Assembly (NCBI GenBank): GCA_001938485.1
Contig: MQRK01230236.1
Location: 1-64,000, forward strand
Reading direction: 5' to 3'
Length of the DNA: 64,000 nucleotides
DNA from: Girardia tigrina
Taxonomy: Eukaryota; Platyhelminthes; Tricladida; Dugesiidae
Shown one piece after another: positions 46,272-57,729 of the stretch (the first letter of the stretch is position 1; every line of letters starts with the position of its first letter). Position numbers and translations under genes: made by a program. The notes under the pieces are model-generated. The model was given only the letters and a program-made list of their open reading frames with translations. It searched no databases and was not told the DNA's origin.

Positions 46272-46803
46272 TTTTATATTCCCACTCATGAATTCGTCAA
46301 ATTGGCGATAAATGAGTGATAAAGCGGTCGGAAGGACTTCTCTGTTGATTAGTTACACAAAAATACATGAGTCCACTACCATTGATAAGTCTCTGGAGCA
46401 ATCTGAAAACTACTTTAACTGAAAGCTACCTTAGAGGCAAGGTTATTCTACTTGATAAAAAAACTAACATGTTAAACTACTGACGAGGGTCTAATACACC
46501 GGTATAACAGTGACTCATATTTTGCACTGAAGACTCATGAGTCTTCAGTGCAAAATATGAGTCACTGTTATACCGGTGTATTAGACCCTCGTCAGTAGTT
46601 TAACATGTTAGTTTTTTTATCAAGTAGAATAACCTTGCCTCTAAGGTAGCTTTCAGTTAAAGTAGTTTTCAGATTGCTCCAGAGACTTATCAATGGTAGT
46701 GGACTCATGTATTTTTGTGTAACTAATCAACAGAGAAGTCCTTCCGACCGCTTTATCACTCATTTATCGCCAATTTGACGAATTCATGAGTGGGAATATA
46801 AAA
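46272..46803. repeat. Perfect 532-bp palindrome without spacer
   Basis: Two 266-base arms are exact reverse complements as far as I can read, centred between 46537 and 46538 in AGACTCATGAGTCT. The arms contain no coding sequence and are less AT-rich than the flanks. It starts 77 bp after the mariner's right end. It could be a fold-back insertion, an inverted duplication, or an assembly artefact. Confidence 0.9.
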
Positions 46804-46809
46804 AGATTC

Positions 46810-47720
46810 GAGTATTTAAAATGTGTCCTTTTGTTGAGTTGTCCTTCAATAAAAAAGTTTAATATACAATAAATTACCAAAAATTGTTAAATTAAATCAA
46901 TACATAAAATATTACAAGAATAATAATTTATTTGAATTATAACTATTAATGAACAGGAAACATACAACGAAGAAAAAGTCGATGATCACTTTGAAATGAA
47001 AAGAGGTCGAGAAGAACAACAAACTAAAAGAATTATGTTACTTTAAATTTGAAATTGTTCCAAAAGTACGGGATAATTAAATGAATTATTGAATGAGTGG
47101 ATGAATTTTCTTCGATTTAGGCGTTAGAGAAATTATTGGGTGGTGGGCAATCTGTTTTTGAAATTGCGAATAATCGAATGTTTCGGAATTTGATTTTTCA
47201 TTATCGCAATAAAGAGTACATTGATGAGAGTTCGTTCAAAAATAAATAAAATGATTTTATCATTGATAGCAATAATAATAATAAGGTAGGCTATATTGAA
47301 ACAGAAAATAAAATTGGTCTGGATCCAAAATCTTGAAGAACAAACAATATAATCCAAAATTACATATGAATTGGCAAGCCAGTAAATTCTTGTATTGATT
47401 TATTGATTTTTTAAATTAATATTATCATAGCGATATTTTTATCACTAGGTAATTTTAATTATTATTTTATAATTATTTTATTAATAAATTTTATTTATTT
47501 TCTGTCATTTCGGGGCGAACTATTTGGGGTGGCGAATTAATGAATCGCTTCCCGAACAGTACTGGTCCCGAGAGACCATGTGGTGTCGATAAACATAAAA
47601 TAAATAAACACAATAAAAACGTGTACATGTAAGTAATTGTAATTATTATTACAGAAACAACAAGTAATTGTAATAATATCAAAAAATCATCCTTAAATAA
47701 TTATTCTCTTAAAATTTAAT
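46810..47720. other. Gene-poor stretch
   Basis: AT-rich. 46959-47045 gives a short frame EETYNEEKVDDHFEMKRGRE-like on the plus strand, too short to call. A less AT-rich patch at 47505-47580 (GTACTGGTCCCGAGAGACCA) ahead of AATAAA words is unexplained and could be a decayed element end. Confidence 0.35.
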
Positions 47721-47721
47721 T

Positions 47722-47925
47722 TGTTGTAATTATAATTTTATTTCTAATAATAATAAATGTTCAAGATATCATATTGATTTGTTAATATAAATCATTCACA
47801 ATCAGTTTAGAAACTTCCGTAGGGATGGTTTATCTACTACGAAATGTTTACTCATTTTTCTGTGAATGGTTTTACCAAAATTAATTGCCAAGATTCATTG
47901 TTTATAATTATAAATTATCAGGGCC
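47722..47925 (+). repeat. 204-bp direct repeat of 44072-44280
   Basis: This is nearly identical to the 3' segment of the 43.65-kb repeat copy: TGTTCAAGATATCATATTGA, CAGTTTAGAAACTTCCG, GGGATGGTTTATCTACTAC, AAATTATCAGGGCCAAA. A PLE fragment follows directly. Confidence 0.8.
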
Positions 47926-47929
47926 AAAT

Positions 47930-48035
47930 AAAAGAGAATCATGTGAAGCATTGTTAATAAGATCTTGTGATCCGAAAATCAAAGTTCAAACGATACTCTG
48001 AACTACTTTGTCTAAACGTACGAAAGAACTTGCCC
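47930..48035 (+). mobile_element. PLE endonuclease C-terminal fragment
   Basis: The plus-strand translation ESCEALLIRSCDPKIKVQT matches CEALLIRSCDPKINVQT of the 1.9-kb PLE. Only the last part of the protein is present, directly joined to the 204-bp repeat. Confidence 0.7.
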
Positions 48036-48609
48036 AATTATTCTGATCTTTTCATTAACAATAAAAAATTCAATGACAATAAATTTTTTTACGTTTATCA
48101 TAATTTATTTAATTTCTAAAATAAAATATGAAGTAAAATTGTGAAGTAATATTTTTACGTTTTTGAAAGAAAATTATATTAATAATAAAATATTAACAAA
48201 ACTTAAATGTCGTTTTGGATCAAAATAACAATTAAAGTTTCGTGATATGTTTAAATTATCCTTATCGAACCGTTTTATCAAAGTTTTATCGAGAAAAATT
48301 GGACAGAACATTTGCGATTGAAAGAGGCCGTAAAATAAAATTAATCAAAGTTTAATAGAAATAAATTTATAATAAAAATAATTATATAGCTATATTACAT
48401 GGTTTTTTTACTCTTTTAAACAAAGCAATAAAGACTTATTATACAAAAAGCGTAACTATTGAACATTTTTTACATTTATTATTTATACATAGTTTTTCTT
48501 TTATTTATTTATTTTCTTTGAATTAACACAACATAAAATTTATAAAAAATAAGCATATATACATGCAAAAATAATATGAACGCAAAACATTTTTTATTTA
48601 GAACTGACA

Positions 48610-49160
48610 CAACAGGCTAATTAAATAATTTAATATGTTTGACCTTTTTATTTTTATTAAGAACACCAACATGGGTTTTCGAACTTTTATTTTCAATACA
48701 ATTAGAATTGTCCTTTGGACAACTCTCAGCAAAACTCTCGTCATTCGACATCGTTATAAATTGATAATTTTTTATTAATGTTTGTTAATAAACAATTATT
48801 CGAACAAATTTTTCATTATTTTCAGATTTTATTTTTACTGTTCAAATTTTGTAATTTTAGTTATAATTTTATTTACATATTAATTTTATTTAAAAAATAT
48901 TTTATTGAAAGAAAGAACATTTATTTAATTCAAAACTTAGTTAAACTTATTTACTTTATTTAAATTTTAATATGAAAATTTGAAACGATTTAATATTTTT
49001 AAAGTTTTTAAATATCTTATGTTGTTCTTTAAAATGCAAATTATACTCGAATAATTATTTATCGTGAACATCTAAAATATCAATTTTTCATCTGGGTGGG
49101 AGAAACACATTTCAAAACGAATTTCAACATACCAAATTTAAAATATTCCTCACAATTTTG
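48610..49160 (-). repeat. TGTGAGGAA repeat family, inverted copy
   Basis: The minus strand starts TTGTGAGGAATATTTTAAAT at about 49160, with GTTTCTCCCACCCAGATG, and ends with the best-preserved short frame, from the ATG at about 48751: MSNDESFAESCPKDNSNCIE, NKSSKTHVGVLNKNKKVKHI, KLFN then stop. Its length (about 550 bp) matches the insertion in the mariner. The peptide has two Cys and is basic at its end. Confidence 0.65.
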
Positions 49161-49686
49161 ATGAAAGAAGACAAGAAAATTATGCAATTCTTCAACATAA
49201 TACTACGATTTATACTGTTTAAATGAAAAAACAATTATTACCTTTACATTCCAATAGGACTGGTTAGTTCCATAAAATATTCGATTGACTTGTAAACAGA
49301 CTGATGACGTAAAATACTTATCTTTTACTATCAGGATACATTGGATATTTATTGTCAATTTTTAGAAATCTTAAATATTAAATGGTCACCGGTGTAAAAA
49401 CTCACAAATTGGAGATCATTAATTCCTGATACCCAGTTAGGTATACTTTCATGTATTGTTCCTATGAAACTGGACATGTTGAATTCCCGTCTCTAGGCGA
49501 AATTCTGTGAATTGCCAAATAATATATGTAAAATAATGTTTGTAAAATATCAGTTAACCTTTAACCCATTCAATATACATACATATTTAATCGAGTAAAA
49601 TGGCTGTGTTGCGAGTTTGTGTGGGACAGTATTTGAAATGAACATCATTGAAACTATTAGATGTTTTTGGAACATCCTCGGAATTA

Positions 49687-51157
49687 CAGTCCGTCGCATA
49701 TTTATTAGAACGGATGAAATTTGATTGAAATATTTGAATTTTAAATTTTTGAATAAATAATTATTTCAAGGTTAAATATATTTTAAATTTAACAAATTTT
49801 ATTTACAGGTATCTTGTTTTAATAACATGTTTAAACGTTTATTATTTAAATTCATTTAATATTTATTAGAACGATTTTATATTTAATTTATTTGTAAATA
49901 TTATTTGTGTTTATGTTATATAATTCAGGTTAGATGTATGATTTAAATATTTTTATTTATTTTAGAAATTATTATGAATCATAATATTGAAATATTAAGA
50001 TATAGGCAAGCTGGAATGTCGTTAGGAAAATTAGATAAAAAATATGGAATAGTAAAGTCAGATACCCATTATATTGTTAACTCTAGGGAAAACGAAAAAA
50101 AGAAAGACTGGACCAAAAGAAAAATTAACCAAAGGCGATAAACGAAGGATCAAAACCGTTCTCCAAATGAAGGCTACCGAAAATGCTAAATATTCAAGTA
50201 ATGACCTAATAAAAGAGTTAGATTTGTCAGTTTCAAAAAGTACGGTTTGCAGAACACTGAAGTGTTTAAATTTCAATTATAAAGATTTGCCGTCAAAATT
50301 TTGTCTTAGCAAAAAAATGAAGCAAAGACGAGTTGACGTAGTAAAGCGATATATTGTAGACGGCATAAAATGGGGACGAGTGGTATTTTCCGATGAGAAA
50401 TTGTTTACTCTTCACGGATGTAACTCTTTTTATTCCTGGGCTAAGGGAAGTCAGTCACCACAACGTGTACGAAAGGTTTTGCGATCATTGGGATTTATGG
50501 TGTTGGCAATGCTAATGCCGAATGGCTTATTATCATATACCATAATGAAGGGTCGACAAAAAACCGAGGTTTACATTCGAATATTATCGAGCCGAGCATT
50601 AAAAATCATAGAGCTCAACTTGGGCAAAGATTTTATATTCCAACAAGATAACTGCCCAATCCATAAATCTGCTCTAGCCAAAAAATTCTTTAAAGATTCC
50701 AAGGTGACGCTTTTAGATTTGCCGCCATATATCCCAGACTTAAACCTAATCGAAAACGTTTGAGCAATATTATCACAAGAGATTTATGGTTCAGGAACAA
50801 TAAAGAATTTAAAAGAATTGGAATATAAATTAAAGCTGGCTATTACCAACTTAAACGAAACCAAAGGTTCCGTAACCGAAAACTTATATAAATCGATTCC
50901 TGCGTGACTCTGTGAAGTACTTCAATGTCACGGAGAACGCATCAAATACTGACATATCAATATTTACTTTTCGTTCTAATAAATGTGAAATAGTATATTT
51001 CTTTAATTTATATATCATCTTAAGATTATGCACTTTTCAGAAAATTTATTTTATATATTGATTACATCATAAATATATTAGTAAAACGTTAATTGTTAAT
51101 AAAAATTAGCAACTGCTATCATATATTAGACCGTTCTAATAAATATGCGACGGACTG
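49687..51157 (+). mobile_element. Tc3-like Tc1/mariner element with perfect ends
   Basis: 1,471 bp with perfect 27-bp inverted ends (CAGTCCGTCGCATATTTATT at the left), flanked by TA at 49685 and 51158. A second inner repeat TTTATTAGAACG / CGTTCTAATAAA lies at about 49862 and 50972, as in Tc3, where inner repeats can bind transposase. The element encodes one transposase (separate entry) with few lesions, so it is among the youngest copies here. Confidence 0.92.
49974..50906 (+). pseudogene. Tc3-like transposase, nearly intact
   Basis: The ATG at 49974 gives MNHNIEILRYRQAGMSLGKL, DKKYGIVKSDT (first HTH). A frameshift near 50080 leads into the long frame 50074-50763: GKTKKRKTGPKEKLTKGDKR, SSNDLIKELDLSVSKSTVCR (second HTH), GRVVFSDEKLFTLHGCNSFY (first D), DFIFQQDNCPIHKS (second D), LPPYIPDLNLIENV (E). 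TGA replaces the W normally following IENV; the frame then continues AILSQEIYGSGTIKNLKELE and SVTENLYKSIPA to another TGA at about 50904. The DDE triad is present, so only one frameshift and one or two stops separate this from an intact protein of about 310 residues. It catalysed cut-and-paste transposition of its own element. Confidence 0.85.
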
Positions 51158-51558
51158 TATTATTAAGATTTACTTCAGACATCCAAACTTAATTAAACAA
51201 CAGAAAAATTTTTAATCTAATATTTGAACAACTTATTTTTTGAGAAACAATTTGTTATATAAATCATAAACCGATATAAATAAAATACTTATAAATATTC
51301 ATATTTGATTTTAATTTTATACATCCATTTTAAATTACGATAACATTTTAAAATATTTCATCGTTTCGTTTAATTTTATTGATTTTTTAAAAATCGTTAC
51401 ACGTTTAAAAATTATACATTTTAATTTTTAAAATATATTTAAAACTCTCAAAATTTTTAATTATTAACAGTTTAATTAGAACTTCTTAATTTTAGTGATT
51501 TCTTTTTTCAAACTTTACATATTTAAGTATATATAAATTTTAATTTGTACATATTTAA

Positions 51559-52625
51559 CCCGTTGACTACCGAATTCTTTTATGGAGATGTGTTAATTTT
51601 ATTGAAGTTTTAGACGTAACAAAGGTAATTCAGCATGAAAAATTTTTTAAAAAGACGTAGAAATATTTAGTACATAAGAGTTACAAAAATGAGTTTTTTG
51701 GACTACAAACAAGAGTTTTTAATGAATATTGCAGTATTATTATATTTTACTGATTAGAATTCGTTTTAATCACTCATCTACATCAAAATGAAGCTTAGTG
51801 TGGTAAATTCGAAACAATTTGGTACGCATAATGGCATGCTACATTCAAGGCACATGAAATAACTTCTTTGTCAAATTTGTTTCGCACTACAAGCAATACA
51901 ATTTCTTCTACTTCGTTCTCTACTCTTTCGATCTTGTGGAACATTGTCGGGAAAGTGACGATCAACTAATCTCAAAGTTGTTGGAGCATTAGAAGGTCTA
52001 CCAACTCTATTTCTCTCTGAAGGACCATATCTCTAAAGTATTTCTATAACCAAAAGCAATTTGAACTGAGCAAGCTGTAAGTCTTTAGCATTGTGCTTCA
52101 TTCTGTGTGCTATATACGAATTGAATATCGCGATATTCATCATATGAAAGAATAACTTTTTATACCACTTCAAAGTTTTCCTAATTGAAGCAGAGATTGA
52201 TATCTGCATGTCAGTTTCATCAGCCACTCCCATTTTTTGCGAATATTCCATGACTAGTGCGGGCTTCATAATTTCTGTTCCGTTTGATCTATCAATTTTT
52301 TCACTGTTCAAGAAATTTGTACTGTTTACATATAGACATCTCGTTTGTCTTTCCATTTCATTGCTAGAAGAGCTGAAGACGAAAACCATTGAACATCTCC
52401 TTTTCGTGATTTTCCAGTGAATTTTGGCAATCCTTTAAGATTTTTTCTCACTGTTCCACATGCTACAGTTTTGTTCTGAAGCAATAAATTGAATAGAGTT
52501 GAACTAGAGAGCGAGAGAGCTGGACTAGAAAGGTTAATAGTAATATTTAGAAAAAAACCGCATTAAAAATTTCCTCTTCATTCAAAAGTTATAAGCCCAT
52601 ATACGGGTCTCCGGTAGTCAACGGG
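51559..52625 (-). mobile_element. piggyBac element, internally deleted
   Basis: The ends are CCCGTTGACTACCG at the left and CCGGTAGTCAACGGG at the right, flanked by TTAA (51555-51558, 52626-52629). The minus strand encodes the C-terminal third of a piggyBac transposase: NKTVACGTVRKNLKGLPK, SSALLAMKWKDKRDVYM (about 52500-52340), then NGTEIMKPALVMEYSQKMGV, ISASIRKTLKWYKKLFFHMM, NIAIFNSYIAHRMK (52270-52090), then RVGRPSNAPTTLRLVDRHFP and the Cys-rich end RRNCIACSAK, SYFMCLECSMPLCVPNCFE. At least one frameshift (near 52340) and two stops are seen. The N-terminal two thirds, with the first catalytic residues, is deleted. Confidence 0.9.
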
Positions 52626-52629
52626 TTAA

Positions 52630-52954
52630 TTTAACCTTATTTCGAAAATTTTCCTAACATTTTTTAATTCGTAACAAAAACCATGGTTGGATATTAACAG
52701 ATTGATATAAAGAACCTATCAGTATATCACACTTCCGAAAAAGTCTCAGGTTTATTACTTTATCGGTTTGTAGGGTCACATTGGGGATAAAATATGGTCC
52801 TTCATCATTATTGTGTATACGGTATAGTGCTAAAGGGGCATTAAGTATAGAGACATGTTATCCCGACTGCGGATAAACCAATTTCTACAGAAACCAAAAT
52901 TAAGGGTCTTGTCGCATTCAAAATCAATAAACTCCATATAGGAGTTTGAGTCAG
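52630..52954. other. Spacer
   Basis: No gene recognised. Confidence 0.35.
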
Positions 52955-53290
52955 AGAAAAAAAACAGAAAAATCGGTACGTTTAACGTTAGAGGAATAAT
53001 AAATGAACAATTCTTATCTGTAAAATGTTCCCTAGAAAAATAAGATGTGAAAGTTTATATTCTAACCAACATACACTGTTGACGGTCAGAAATTAAATCT
53101 TTTGGACCCTGAAACTTCCTACAGAGAGGTAGTATTATTGAGACAAGTAGAATAAGAGGAGTTTCTTTGATAGTTAAGAATTTTCACTGTAAGTTTTTCT
53201 CCATAAATTGCAGTATTTCTAGTTGCTGGTATATTAAAAGATCAATATCCATTGTACAAGTCTTTGCACTGACTGACTGCATTAAATCAC
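52955..53290 (+). pseudogene. LINE APE-type endonuclease N-terminal fragment
   Basis: The plus strand reads KIGTFNVRGIINEQFLSVKC, SLEK, stop, DVKVYILTNIHC, then a degraded part with ISSCWYIKRSISIVQVFA. The I-G-T-F-N-V-R-G word followed by a spaced Y-I-L-T helix is the start of the apurinic-like endonuclease of many LINE ORF2 proteins. No RT follows in this orientation, so the copy is 3'-truncated and decayed. Confidence 0.55.
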
Positions 53291-53465
53291 TGGAAGAGAA
53301 TAAGGAATGTCTTTCAAAAAGAAAAAAACAACAAGCAAAAGATCACAAAATGGAGTTAATAAATGAAGACGATTTTAATAATAGGTTAAGCATTTCACAG
53401 AAACTCAACCCGTTTCTCGTATCTTTACATCCAACTCTGGAAGTTGAGAAAACGGTAATCTTTTA
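53265..53465 (+). other. Coding-like segment, unidentified
   Basis: The open frame gives LTDCIKSLEENKECLSKRKK, QQAKDHKMELINEDDFNNRL, SISQKLNPFLVSLHPTLEVE, KT and then GTAATC, which could be a splice donor. The charged helical sequence looks protein-like but matches nothing I know. It may be a host exon or part of a transposon. Confidence 0.25.
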
Positions 53466-53499
53466 TTTTTTATTGATATCTCTTAAAGTGTAAATGTAT

Positions 53500-54245
53500 A
53501 AAAACCTTTTCTAAACATCATCGAAGTCGAAGAACTAGTTAGACACATCGGATAACAAAGAAACACGATTCGCTAGATCATTTTCTTTCCGAAAAAGAAA
53601 AAAAGCCATCCGATTCACAAATATGAAAATTAGAAGTTCGATAATATTAGAAGATTGATTCTGGTTCTTACCCCAAAATATGGCTATCATGGTCAAAAAA
53701 GAAAGGTTCTTACCTCTGACCTTGGACACAATTCGAGGAGTCTCCGTTTCAACCGGGCTGTATCATACCCATTAGATGTGTGGAGGTTGAATCCTGACTC
53801 CACTAAGAAGGAAAGGATCAGAAGATAGTCTAACAAACATGCTGAAGGCCGAAAGCTGGTACTTCATACCTCGTGTATTGAGGTCAGGCCTCTTTTTTAT
53901 TCTTTTCCTTGTGAGTTTTACGAGCTTAAGGATACACGAGACAGTCGAACGTGAATTTATTTATATTTGATAACCTAAGTATAAAGTTTACAAATAACAG
54001 TGTAATAAATAAATAAATAATTACATCTATATAGTTTGATGTCAAACACATTATCCAACAAAAAACAATTAAACAAATACATAAAATTAATCTTATCAAA
54101 ACAGATAGAGGATATGCTGTATAGATTTAAATTACCATTTTATTCTTTTCTGCTTTTAATTTGAATAAATAAATACAATTAGTCAAGTGGTCAAGGATTA
54201 ATTTTTTGTGTTAGTAAAACAATGAAAATTAAGATATTCTATGTA
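53500..54245. other. Gene-poor stretch
   Basis: A less AT-rich block at 53700-53940 (GGAGTCTCCGTTTCAACCGG, then GGCCGAAAGCTGGTACTTCA) has no recognised product; it may be a decayed retroelement tail. The rest is AT-rich. Confidence 0.35.
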
Positions 54246-54249
54246 CTTC

Positions 54250-54760
54250 AGTGTTTTGTAAAGTTCTTGAAGTAAAGAACAAAATGAAGAAATTTATTTT
54301 TGAAAAATGTCTTTTGTTCTACATAATCTCCTTCAGGTTAAATGCACTTCCTCAAGAGCCTTTGTGTCATCATGAAAATGCAATTTTTGTGTTCTCTGAA
54401 ACATTGGCTAACATCTGATTGTACTTCTTTGAAAACCTTTTAGAGGTCAGAATAGATGTAAGCCAGAAAAAAACAAATGAGGCAAATAAAGAATTTTGCA
54501 AATGATCGTACTTCAGATTATATGATTATCATATATCTGCCACACTTGCATGATGAAGTGCATTTTCCTGATAGAAAATGTTCTTCTTCTTAACATAAAC
54601 CAGGCCATTGCTGATGAAGTTATGAACACACTTAGCTTGGATAATAGTCAATTTTTATTATTTTCTTAACATCAAGAAAGTCTGACAGAATAATTATTTT
54701 AGCTGAATAAATCTTACGAAGCATAACTTCATTGGTGATTGAGAACATCTGCATTCAATT
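54250..54760 (-). pseudogene. Decayed mariner transposase fragment
   Basis: The minus strand gives CVHNFISNGLVYVKKKNIFY, QENALHHAS (about 54650-54540; compare KKKVLFHQDNAPAH of mariners). Further down, CFREHKNCIFMMTQRLLRKC, stop, PEGDYVEQKTFF (about 54400-54290) matches the mariner C-terminus W-x-K-C-I-E-x-x-G-D-Y-V-E-K. The second catalytic D is changed to E-N. Many stops; no ends found. An old copy. Confidence 0.6.
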
Positions 54761-54989
54761 GTTTGGGTTGCCCCTAGTTTACATGATTATTATTGTCAGT
54801 TTTATCTGTTGTAACATATCATCGAACTAAATCAGCTATATTTAATTTTTAAGGGTTTAAGCTATCTTGACATTATTTTCTGTGAATATTTAGAATATTC
54901 TCAGAAAATGGCATAATAATAATATGTATCAAAATAGACAAATACATAGTAACATAGGATATATGTTAAATAGAATCCACACTCGAAAG

Positions 54990-55532
54990 AACAAGAAGAA
55001 GGGGAAGCGTTCTAAAATTATTGGCAATCTTAAAATGATATCATTAACACCAAGATTTCAAAGTTTCATCTCAAATAAAAAGGAATAGCTAATGTGGTTT
55101 ATGAATTTCATTGTCTCGAGAGTAAAAACTCGTAAATTGGAGGTCTAGGGACATGTTATATTGGTAACTTGTGCTTGATTTTGTTGCGGCTGCGTTCTGG
55201 CCTATCAAGACGCAAATGGTTCCGCCCACAAGAGAGTGGACAGAAATTTGTCGATTTTAATTCTCGATAACGATTCGGAATTGAAATTCTTTTTAAAAAG
55301 TGTGATATTTCTGGAAGGCAAGAGACCAAGTCTCTTGATTCTTCTCACTCAGTGCTCTATGGAAGGCATAAATTGCAATTGTTGTTTTTTATTCCCATTT
55401 TGGGATCGTAAAAAGTTTTTTTCGATCAAATTTTCACATAATCATTTATTTTCATCGAGATAGAGTAAGTGTGCAAAGTTTAAAGATAATTGATTGAGTA
55501 GAAGACCTTCAAAAATAGGTTTCTAAATTCCA

Positions 55533-55583
<51 letters not shown>

Positions 55584-55605
55584 AGTAAGATAATAAAAAG
55601 AATGG
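54990..55605 (+). repeat. TA-tract repeat family, copy 3
   Basis: The left part CATTTATTTTCATCGAGATA, GTGTGCAAAGTTTAAAGA, TTTCTAAATTCCATGAATAT leads into a pure TA tract (about 55537-55580) and the right part GAAAGTAAGATAATAAAAAG. The upstream portion 55160-55250 is less AT-rich and unexplained. Confidence 0.6.
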
Positions 55606-55609
55606 AAAA

Positions 55610-56850
55610 AAACTGACTTTATCTCTGACTTGCTTTTATTAGCGTAACTTATTTTTAGGGGTGACGCATAGTGGAATGATTATAATAGTTAGCTGAAGGA
55701 TACATATATTGATTTTGAATAAGTGTTAAACAAAATTATATTCAGAAAAATGTAAAAATATGAGTAAAAATAGAAAGCCTCTTTCATTGGAATAAGTAGG
55801 AAATAATTATGAGAAATTAAAGTTATTCAATTCTAAATTCGGCCTGGAAGACCGGTCATTATGTTTGAAAATATTTTAAAAGAATTATGTTGACCTAGAG
55901 TCTAGGTCCTAGAGTATAACAGCCTCAAAAAGTCGAATACCGAAAACAATTTTGAATCTCTTCAGAATTAAATTTTCATATTTTTTAACATATAATCAAA
56001 TTACAAAAAATAATTTAAAAATTTTCTATAAAATATATCTACATTAAAACCAGAATATGATAGAAATAACGAAAAATAAAATGTCAAAATACTCTTTAAA
56101 CAGGAGACTGTATTTATTATCTTCTACAAACTTTGTCTAAAGAAACTTCTCGAAATGGATAAGAAAAGTTTTCCTAATTAAAAATATAATGATACTCATT
56201 TAACTTATAAAAAAAATAAATTTTTGGTGAGTTGGCTTTGATTTCTTGTTTTGTATTTCCTCTTAAGACTGCTTTCTATGCATAACTAATTCGTTCATAA
56301 ATTAATATATAATTAGAAAAAATATTTTTAAGTATAAAGTTTTTTTGATAAAATTTCATTATTATTTAAAAAAAATATTTTTTTTGTTTTTTTATAAGAT
56401 TTATTTTTATTATTATTCAAATGAGAATAACGTTAAATGGAAAATAAAAAATATTTTAATTAATAATTTTTTTTAATAAAAAAATATTCTTTAAATATAA
56501 TTAATCAATTAAATATTTGAAATACATATTAATTAATAATTTAAAATGAAATTAATTTTCAGTGAATTTTGAATTTATTATGCATCTTTCTATTTGTATT
56601 TATTGATTTTATTATTGTCATAAAAATTCATGCTATACGCAGACTTAAAGATATATCTAATGTAACCTAACACATGTAATCAAAATATGTAGAGAACAAA
56701 TTAAATAATTACCAAAGTATAACCAAAGGTTTTTTTGAGGAAATTTAGTTGGGCTAGTCTTTGTCTAATAAAAATAGTTTCACTTTTGATCTTTTAGCTT
56801 AAGATCAGGTTGAATGAATGGATAAGTTATTGTAAAGACATTGTATCTGT
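55610..56850. other. AT-rich spacer
   Basis: No gene or element recognised. Confidence 0.4.
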
Positions 56851-56855
56851 TGATG

Positions 56856-57434
56856 TTATAGCAGACGCAGCACGGTGGTGGCGTCCCGGGGTTGGGAAAT
56901 CAGTGTTTCCAGGGCATTAGGGGGAAAACACAACGTAATCTCACCACCATCACTCTCGTTCCCTGACTCGCTCATCTCGATCGCTAGATTTCTGCGGATA
57001 ACCGTTCCAGCCCTGTCCTCCGTTTCAAATAACTGCGACAAGCACTTATTCTCCATCATCTCAAAGCAACTCAACCACACTCCGTCAATGTCGATCGAAC
57101 AATTCGTTAATGTTTTAACAATGTCTGGAACACGGTGTTCCGATAAAGATTTTTCAAAATGTTTCTTCGCACTGATTAGATCATGTCATTTTAAATCAAA
57201 ATTCTCCGCTTTTGAACAGGCTTTGGCGATTAATTTATAATCAGCCCGATTTTCACGTCCGACTTCATTGGTTTTATTACACACCATAATACATCGCGCA
57301 TATTCTCCTCTTTTGAAACGCACAGCACCAACGCCAGCACAACACATGCAATACTTTGGATCAAGTTCGATAATTTCATTACAATGATCAAGAGCGACTG
57401 AACAACTCTTCGACTTTGCGACCAACAATGACAT
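56856..57434 (-). pseudogene. STI1/Hop-like TPR fragment joined to an unknown tail
   Basis: The minus-strand ATG at 57434 (MSLLVAKSKSCSVALDHCNE) runs in one frame to a stop at 56856, with a single TGA at about 57186. ALDHCNEIIELDPK, GEYARCI, NEVGRENRADYKLIAKA and HFEKSLSEHRVPDIV align without gaps to the TPR2A region of STI1/Hop, the co-chaperone that bridges HSP70 and HSP90. The gapless match, lack of introns and one stop suggest a retrocopy under decay. From about 57110 the frame leaves the STI1 family: IDGVWLSCFEMMENKCLSQL, FETEDRAGTVIRRNLAIEMS, ESGNESDGGEITLCFPPNAL; this GC-richer tail of about 80 codons is unknown. The TPR1, TPR2B and DP parts are missing. It may be a pseudogene or a chimeric gene. 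Confidence 0.6.
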
Positions 57435-57439
57435 AATTC

Positions 57440-57720
57440 CTCTCCTTGAAATTAACCATACAATACATCAAATCAAAAAAAACTCTCCGCGCCAAATTTT
57501 ATTGATTTCCAACATAAATTTCACAAAATAACTTTATTTTAAACGTTTTTACAATGGCGACTTTATTTCAAAATTCACAAAACCAAATCGCGCCAGAAAT
57601 CTAAAAATGATCGATTTAAACAATCGATAAAATCATAAAGTTCCCAACAATAATTGACCAATCAAATCGGCCGAAAACTCCAGAATTTTCTTTTTCAAAA
57701 CAATGACATGGTATTCATTT
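57440..57720. promoter_or_regulatory. Promoter-like patch upstream of the STI1-like frame
   Basis: Just upstream of the STI1-like frame lie TTTGGCGCGGAGAG (minus strand, about 57495-57482) and a second GGCGCGATTTGG word (about 57597-57583), which resemble E2F sites, and two ATCGAT words (57610-57630), which resemble DRE-type sites. In AT-rich DNA such CG-containing words are rare. Function is inference only. Confidence 0.25.
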
Positions 57721-57729
57721 GATCAAATC

